In this document: positions 60,716 to 64,000 of the stretch, one piece after another | Layout: every line of letters starts with the position of its first letter | How positions within the stretch are numbered: position 1 is the first letter of the stretch | Assembly (NCBI GenBank): GCA_963522035.1 | Contig: CAUQYP010000003.1 | Location: 1-64,000 of the forward strand | Direction: 5' to 3' | Source of the DNA: Noviherbaspirillum_A sp963522035 | Lineage (GTDB): Bacteria; Pseudomonadota; Gammaproteobacteria; Burkholderiales; Burkholderiaceae_D | Length of the DNA stretch: 64,000 nucleotides | Notes under the pieces: generated by a model | Told to the model about the DNA's origin: nothing | Databases searched by the model: none | Seen by the model: only the letters and a program-made list of their open reading frames with translations | Position numbers and translations under genes: made by a program

Positions 60716-61425
60716 CAGCGAATTCTATTAATTTAATTGACGTTGAATGCTATCTGCAGGTTGGTGTTTATTTAAACTGAACATTGCAGATTTGGGCTTA
60801 ATCGAAAGAATGTTGGATGTCTCATCGAAATGCACAGGTTTCAACAATGCTAGCCTATCGAAGGCAGATAATTTTGTTTAATTCTTTTGGCGCAACTTGA
60901 ATCTCCCTTGTAAGCGGGAATTTTCGACGTGGACATAATGCCGAGGTCGACATCTAGGCACTCCAGCAGGTATGGAGAATGAAAATTACTTGTTAGAAAT
61001 GTATTGCAACGCCCGGCAAGCACTACGAATGCGATGATGCTCGCCACTGCTGCGGCGTATTGTCTGATGGCGCAGGTACAGATCGCTTGTTTGGTAATCG
61101 ATCGGTCCATCGCCTGTTTGCTGCTGCGCTTTGCTACCGGTCGAAAGTCGGTCAATGCAGGCTGTCACGGCAGCGTGCGCATGGGTAGTCTGGTCCAGCG
61201 CGGGAATTGCTTTTCGGCAGCATTGGCGGTCGAGGCCCAGGCCTCTGAAGAGAGTGTCAGGTGTGTTTAATCTCAGGCCGGATTAAGTCGTGTATGTAGG
61301 TAGATAGCGGCAACTCATCGTTGTTAAGGTATCTGTATGTTGTAAAATCGCGGACTCGGTAAAATCTTCGATCCCTATATGCTTCACATCCTTGTTGCAT
61401 ATAAACTAACTAAATGGCGAGATAA
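60716..61425. other. 710-bp intergenic region with a GC-rich island
   Basis: The flanks (60716-60990 and 61270-61425) are AT-rich, but 61004-61260 is clearly GC-richer and less like its surroundings. An 88-codon plus-strand frame at 61004-61270 and minus-strand frames there have no ribosome site and match no family I know. It could be a decayed gene or IS remnant. No tRNA or terminator was seen. Confidence 0.5.
61321..61348 (+). promoter_or_regulatory. Candidate sigma-70 promoter for gmd-fcl
   Basis: TTGTTA (61321-61326) and TAAAAT (61343-61348) with a 16-bp spacer lie about 80 bp before gmd. The match is reasonable (four and five of six consensus bases). This would let the fucose genes be expressed separately from the AT-rich block. 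Confidence 0.4.
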
Positions 61426-62511
61426 ATGGCAAAAATTGCACTTATAACTGGCGTAACTGGCCAAGACGGCGCTTACCTCGCCGAATTCCTTCTGAAAAAA
61501 GGCTATGAAGTGCATGGCATCAAGCGCCGCTCTTCGTTGTTCAACACGGACCGTATCGATCACTTGTATCAGGATCCACACGTTAACAACAAACACTTTG
61601 TGCTCCACTACGGAGACCTGACCGATTCCACCAACCTGATCCGCATTATCCAGCAGGTACAACCGGACGAAATCTATAACCTGGCAGCAATGAGCCATGT
61701 TGCAGTAAGTTTCGAAACCCCGGAGTACACCGCAAACGCGGACGGCATAGGCACTTTGCGCATACTTGAGGCAATACGCATACTCGGCTTGGAAAAGAAA
61801 ACCCGCTTCTACCAGGCATCGACGTCTGAACTCTATGGTCTGGTGCAGGAAACACCACAAAAGGAAACCACGCCGTTCTATCCACGTAGCCCTTACGCTG
61901 TGGCAAAGATGTATGCCTACTGGATTACTGTGAATTACCGCGAGGCGTACGGCATGTATGCCTGCAACGGCATCTTATTTAATCATGAGTCGCCACTACG
62001 AGGCGAAACATTCGTTACCCGCAAGATCACGCGGGCGCTCGCACGCATCAAGTTGAACCTGCAGGACTGTTTGTATTTGGGTAACATGGATTCCCTGCGC
62101 GACTGGGGCCATGCCCGTGATTACGTAGAGATGCAATGGATGATGCTTCAGCAGGAAACCGCTGAAGATTTCGTGATTGCAACAGGCGTGCAATACAGCG
62201 TGCGGCAGTTTGTCGAAGTGGCCGCCAAGGAACTTGATATCCAGATCACTTGGCAGGGCAGTGGGGTAGACGAGATCGGCACTGACCAGAATGGCAATGT
62301 CATCGTCAAGGTCGATCCACGATACTTCCGTCCGACTGAAGTTGAAACATTGCTGGGTGACCCGACTAAGGCGAAGGAAAAACTGGGCTGGGTGCCAAAA
62401 ACGACCTTTGCCGAACTTGTCAGTGAAATGGTGCGCGAAGATCTCAAGAGCGCGCAACGCGACGAGCTTGTGAAGGACAATGGATACATGGCCTATGACT
62501 ATCACGAATAG
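61426..62511 (+). CDS. gmd: GDP-mannose 4,6-dehydratase
   Basis: A 361-residue extended SDR that makes GDP-4-keto-6-deoxy-D-mannose. The cofactor motif is ITGVTGQDGAYLAEFLL, STSELYGLVQETPQKE holds the catalytic Thr/Ser and Glu, and YAVAKMYAYW gives Tyr/Lys. NHESPLRGETFVTRKITRA and NMDSLRDWGHARDYVE are near-invariant in Gmd. Base composition is higher in GC than the block before it. The stop overlaps the start of fcl. Confidence 0.97.
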   Translation: MAKIALITGVTGQDGAYLAEFLLKKGYEVHGIKRRSSLFNTDRIDHLYQDPHVNNKHFVLHYGDLTDSTNLIRIIQQVQPDEIYNLAAMSHVAVSFETPEYTANADGIGTLRILEAIRILGLEKKTRFYQASTSELYGLVQETPQKETTPFYPRSPYAVAKMYAYWITVNYREAYGMYACNGILFNHESPLRGETFVTRKITRALARIKLNLQDCLYLGNMDSLRDWGHARDYVEMQWMMLQQETAEDFVIATGVQYSVRQFVEVAAKELDIQITWQGSGVDEIGTDQNGNVIVKVDPRYFRPTEVETLLGDPTKAKEKLGWVPKTTFAELVSEMVREDLKSAQRDELVKDNGYMAYDYHE

Positions 62512-63448
62512 GCAGCTTGACTTTGAATCTAAAATTTATGTTGCCGGCCATAGGGGTATGGTCGGCTCAGCCATTTTGCGGCGTTTGCAAGCGGGTGGGT
62601 ACACTAACCTTGTGACGCGCAGCCACGCGCAGTTGAACTTGCTGAATCAGGCTGCTACCGCCGATTTCCTGGCGAGCGAACGGCCTGATTATATTTTCCT
62701 GGCTGCGGCGAAGGTCGGTGGCATTCATGCCAACAATACCTATCGTGCCGACTTCATTTATCAGAATTTGATGGTGCAGTCGAACGTCATCAATGCCGCC
62801 TCGGAAGCTGGCGTCAAGCGCATGCTGTTCCTCGGTTCCAGCTGCATTTATCCACGTGACTGCGAGCAGCCTATCCGCGAGGAATACATGCTGTCAGGTC
62901 CGCTTGAACCGACCAACGAGCCCTATGCGATTGCAAAAATCGCAGGCATCAAGATGTGCGAAAGCTATAACCGCCAGTACGGAACGCAGTACGTGTCAGT
63001 CATGCCGACCAACCTGTATGGGCCGAATGACAATTACGACCTCGACAACAGCCACGTGCTTCCTGCCCTGATCCGCAAGGCGCACGAAGCGAAATTGCGC
63101 GGCGACGGCAAGCTCGTGGTTTGGGGCACCGGCGCACCCAAGCGCGAGTTCCTGTATGTCGACGACATGGCTGATGCGTGCGTGTTCCTGATGGAAAACG
63201 GTGTACGGGAAGGGTTGTTCAACGTCGGCACCGGTACCGACGTGACCATCCGCGAACTGGCTGAAACGGTGATGCATGTCGTTGGTTTCGGCGGTGAGAT
63301 CGTATTCGACTCCACCAAGCCTGACGGCACGCCGCGCAAGCTGCTTAACGTCGAGCGCATGCGTGCCATCGGCTGGGAAGCCAGGACTGCACTGCGTGAC
63401 GGTATTTCACAGGCTTATGCGGATTTCCTGAAAAGTGCGGCTGAATAG
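62495..63448 (+). CDS. fcl: GDP-L-fucose synthase (second copy)
   Basis: A 317-residue epimerase/reductase that completes GDP-L-fucose from the Gmd product. VAGHRGMVGSAILRRL binds NADPH, Ser115/Cys117 are in GSSCIYPRDC, Tyr144/Lys148 in YAIAKIAG, and the acid/base His is kept in LDNSHVLPALI. This is the canonical form. I use the ATG at 62495, overlapping gmd by 17 bases; one five codons upstream sits two bases from AAGGA and is also possible. Confidence 0.95.
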   Translation: MTITNRQLDFESKIYVAGHRGMVGSAILRRLQAGGYTNLVTRSHAQLNLLNQAATADFLASERPDYIFLAAAKVGGIHANNTYRADFIYQNLMVQSNVINAASEAGVKRMLFLGSSCIYPRDCEQPIREEYMLSGPLEPTNEPYAIAKIAGIKMCESYNRQYGTQYVSVMPTNLYGPNDNYDLDNSHVLPALIRKAHEAKLRGDGKLVVWGTGAPKREFLYVDDMADACVFLMENGVREGLFNVGTGTDVTIRELAETVMHVVGFGGEIVFDSTKPDGTPRKLLNVERMRAIGWEARTALRDGISQAYADFLKSAAE

Positions 63449-63451
63449 GAC

Positions 63452-64000
63452 ATGACATCGCCACTGGTGACGGTCGCCGTTCCTTCGTTCAACCAAGGCC
63501 AGTTCCTCGATGCGGCGCTGGGTTCTATTTTTGACCAGGCCTTGCCGGTCGAGGTGTTCGTACTCGATGGCGGCTCGACCGATAATTCGCTCGACGTGAT
63601 TCATAGATGGGAGCACCGCCTGGCCGGCTGGCGCAGTGCGCGCGACGATGGCCAGGCTGCAGCTATCAACGAAGGTATTGCGCGAGGCCGTGCTCCCTAT
63701 GTTTGCTGGCTCAATAGCGACGACTGGTTCATGCCGGGCGGACTGCAGGCGCTGGTCGATGCGCTGGAGGCGTACCCGGCGGCGCCGGCCGTCTATGGCC
63801 GCGCATGGAACGTGGTTCATGAGTCGGGCCGACGTTACCCGGTCTGGGTCGAACCGTTCGATGAACGCCGTCTTGCCCTACGCTGCATCGTGTCACAGCC
63901 TGCCACGCTGATGCGTCGCAGTGCGTGGGAAGCCGTCGGCGGCGCCGATCCGTCGTTGCACATGGTGATGGACTATGATCTGTGGTGGCGCCTGTTCAAG
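63452..64000 (+). CDS. Family 2 glycosyltransferase, cut by the window end
   Basis: The ATG lies three bases after the fcl stop. The 183 codons present encode a GT-A start (VTVAVPSFNQGQFLDAAL), LDGGSTDNS, the CWLNSDDWFMPGG form of the metal motif and MDYDLWWRLFK at the edge. These are the same motif forms as in the GT2 at 45966, so both may be of the WcaA type. The 3' end is outside the window. Confidence 0.92.
   Translation, partial: MTSPLVTVAVPSFNQGQFLDAALGSIFDQALPVEVFVLDGGSTDNSLDVIHRWEHRLAGWRSARDDGQAAAINEGIARGRAPYVCWLNSDDWFMPGGLQALVDALEAYPAAPAVYGRAWNVVHESGRRYPVWVEPFDERRLALRCIVSQPATLMRRSAWEAVGGADPSLHMVMDYDLWWRLFK

Noticed and set aside
61004..61270. 88-codon frame in the gap before gmd
   Set aside because: No ribosome site or recognisable motif; kept only as a compositional oddity.
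1..64000. CRISPR arrays, tRNA or rRNA genes and prophage
   Set aside because: No regularly spaced repeats, cloverleaf-type sequences or phage structural genes were seen by eye; a tRNA scan was not possible.

Overview
The window looks like chromosome of a GC-rich betaproteobacterium, most likely Burkholderiales close to Oxalobacteraceae (Herbaspirillum/Noviherbaspirillum/Massilia type). This is an inference from gene content and order: rubredoxin and thiD-hemL beside a Pil-Chp chemosensory operon, algH-ruvX-pyrR-pyrB-pyrC'-plsC, and a dct-type TRAP operon with its own two-component system. No rRNA, tRNA, CRISPR array or prophage was seen.

Layout. 1-7.0 kb: an AEC permease, a DctS/DctR-like sensor-regulator pair on the minus strand, and a divergent dctPQM C4-dicarboxylate TRAP operon ending in a strong terminator. 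7.0-13.2 kb: housekeeping genes (RMD1/DUF155 protein, ogt-xerD, a Lys-rich small protein, a nuclease-fold protein, ybaK, plsY, tsaD) with two copies of a ~109-bp palindromic repeat. 13.3-17.2 kb: NasT (ANTAR) and a nitrate ABC transporter (nrtA, nrtB, nrtD) behind a near-consensus sigma-54 promoter and a structured leader. 17.2-23.4 kb: a 1008-residue ankyrin protein, a DUF4136 lipoprotein, hemL, a thiD-like kinase and rubredoxin. 23.6-33.2 kb: pilG-pilH-pilI-pilJ-chpA for type IV pilus (twitching) signalling. 33.2-34.1 kb: a vapBC-type toxin-antitoxin pair whose toxin is split by a 158-bp MITE-like element. 34.1-41.7 kb: photolyase, the algH-ruvX-pyrRB-pyrC'-plsC operon and apaH.

42.0-64.0 kb is a surface polysaccharide (O-antigen/capsule) locus. 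rfbBACD makes dTDP-L-rhamnose and gmd-fcl makes GDP-L-fucose. In between is an AT-richer, probably acquired block with Wzm/Wzt ABC export, several glycosyltransferases, a coiled-coil methyltransferase, and an unexplained FAD oxidoreductase / short epimerase / TIM-barrel isomerase set. The last gene, a family 2 glycosyltransferase, runs off the window.

The most interesting items are: (i) the methyltransferase after Wzt, whose N-terminus holds eight consecutive 14-residue coiled-coil units and which could be a chain-length-setting terminator with inverted domain order; (ii) the vapC gene interrupted by a MITE whose exact removal restores the reading frame; (iii) the sigma-54/ANTAR-like leader of the nitrate transporter; (iv) the FAD/epimerase/isomerase sugar module.
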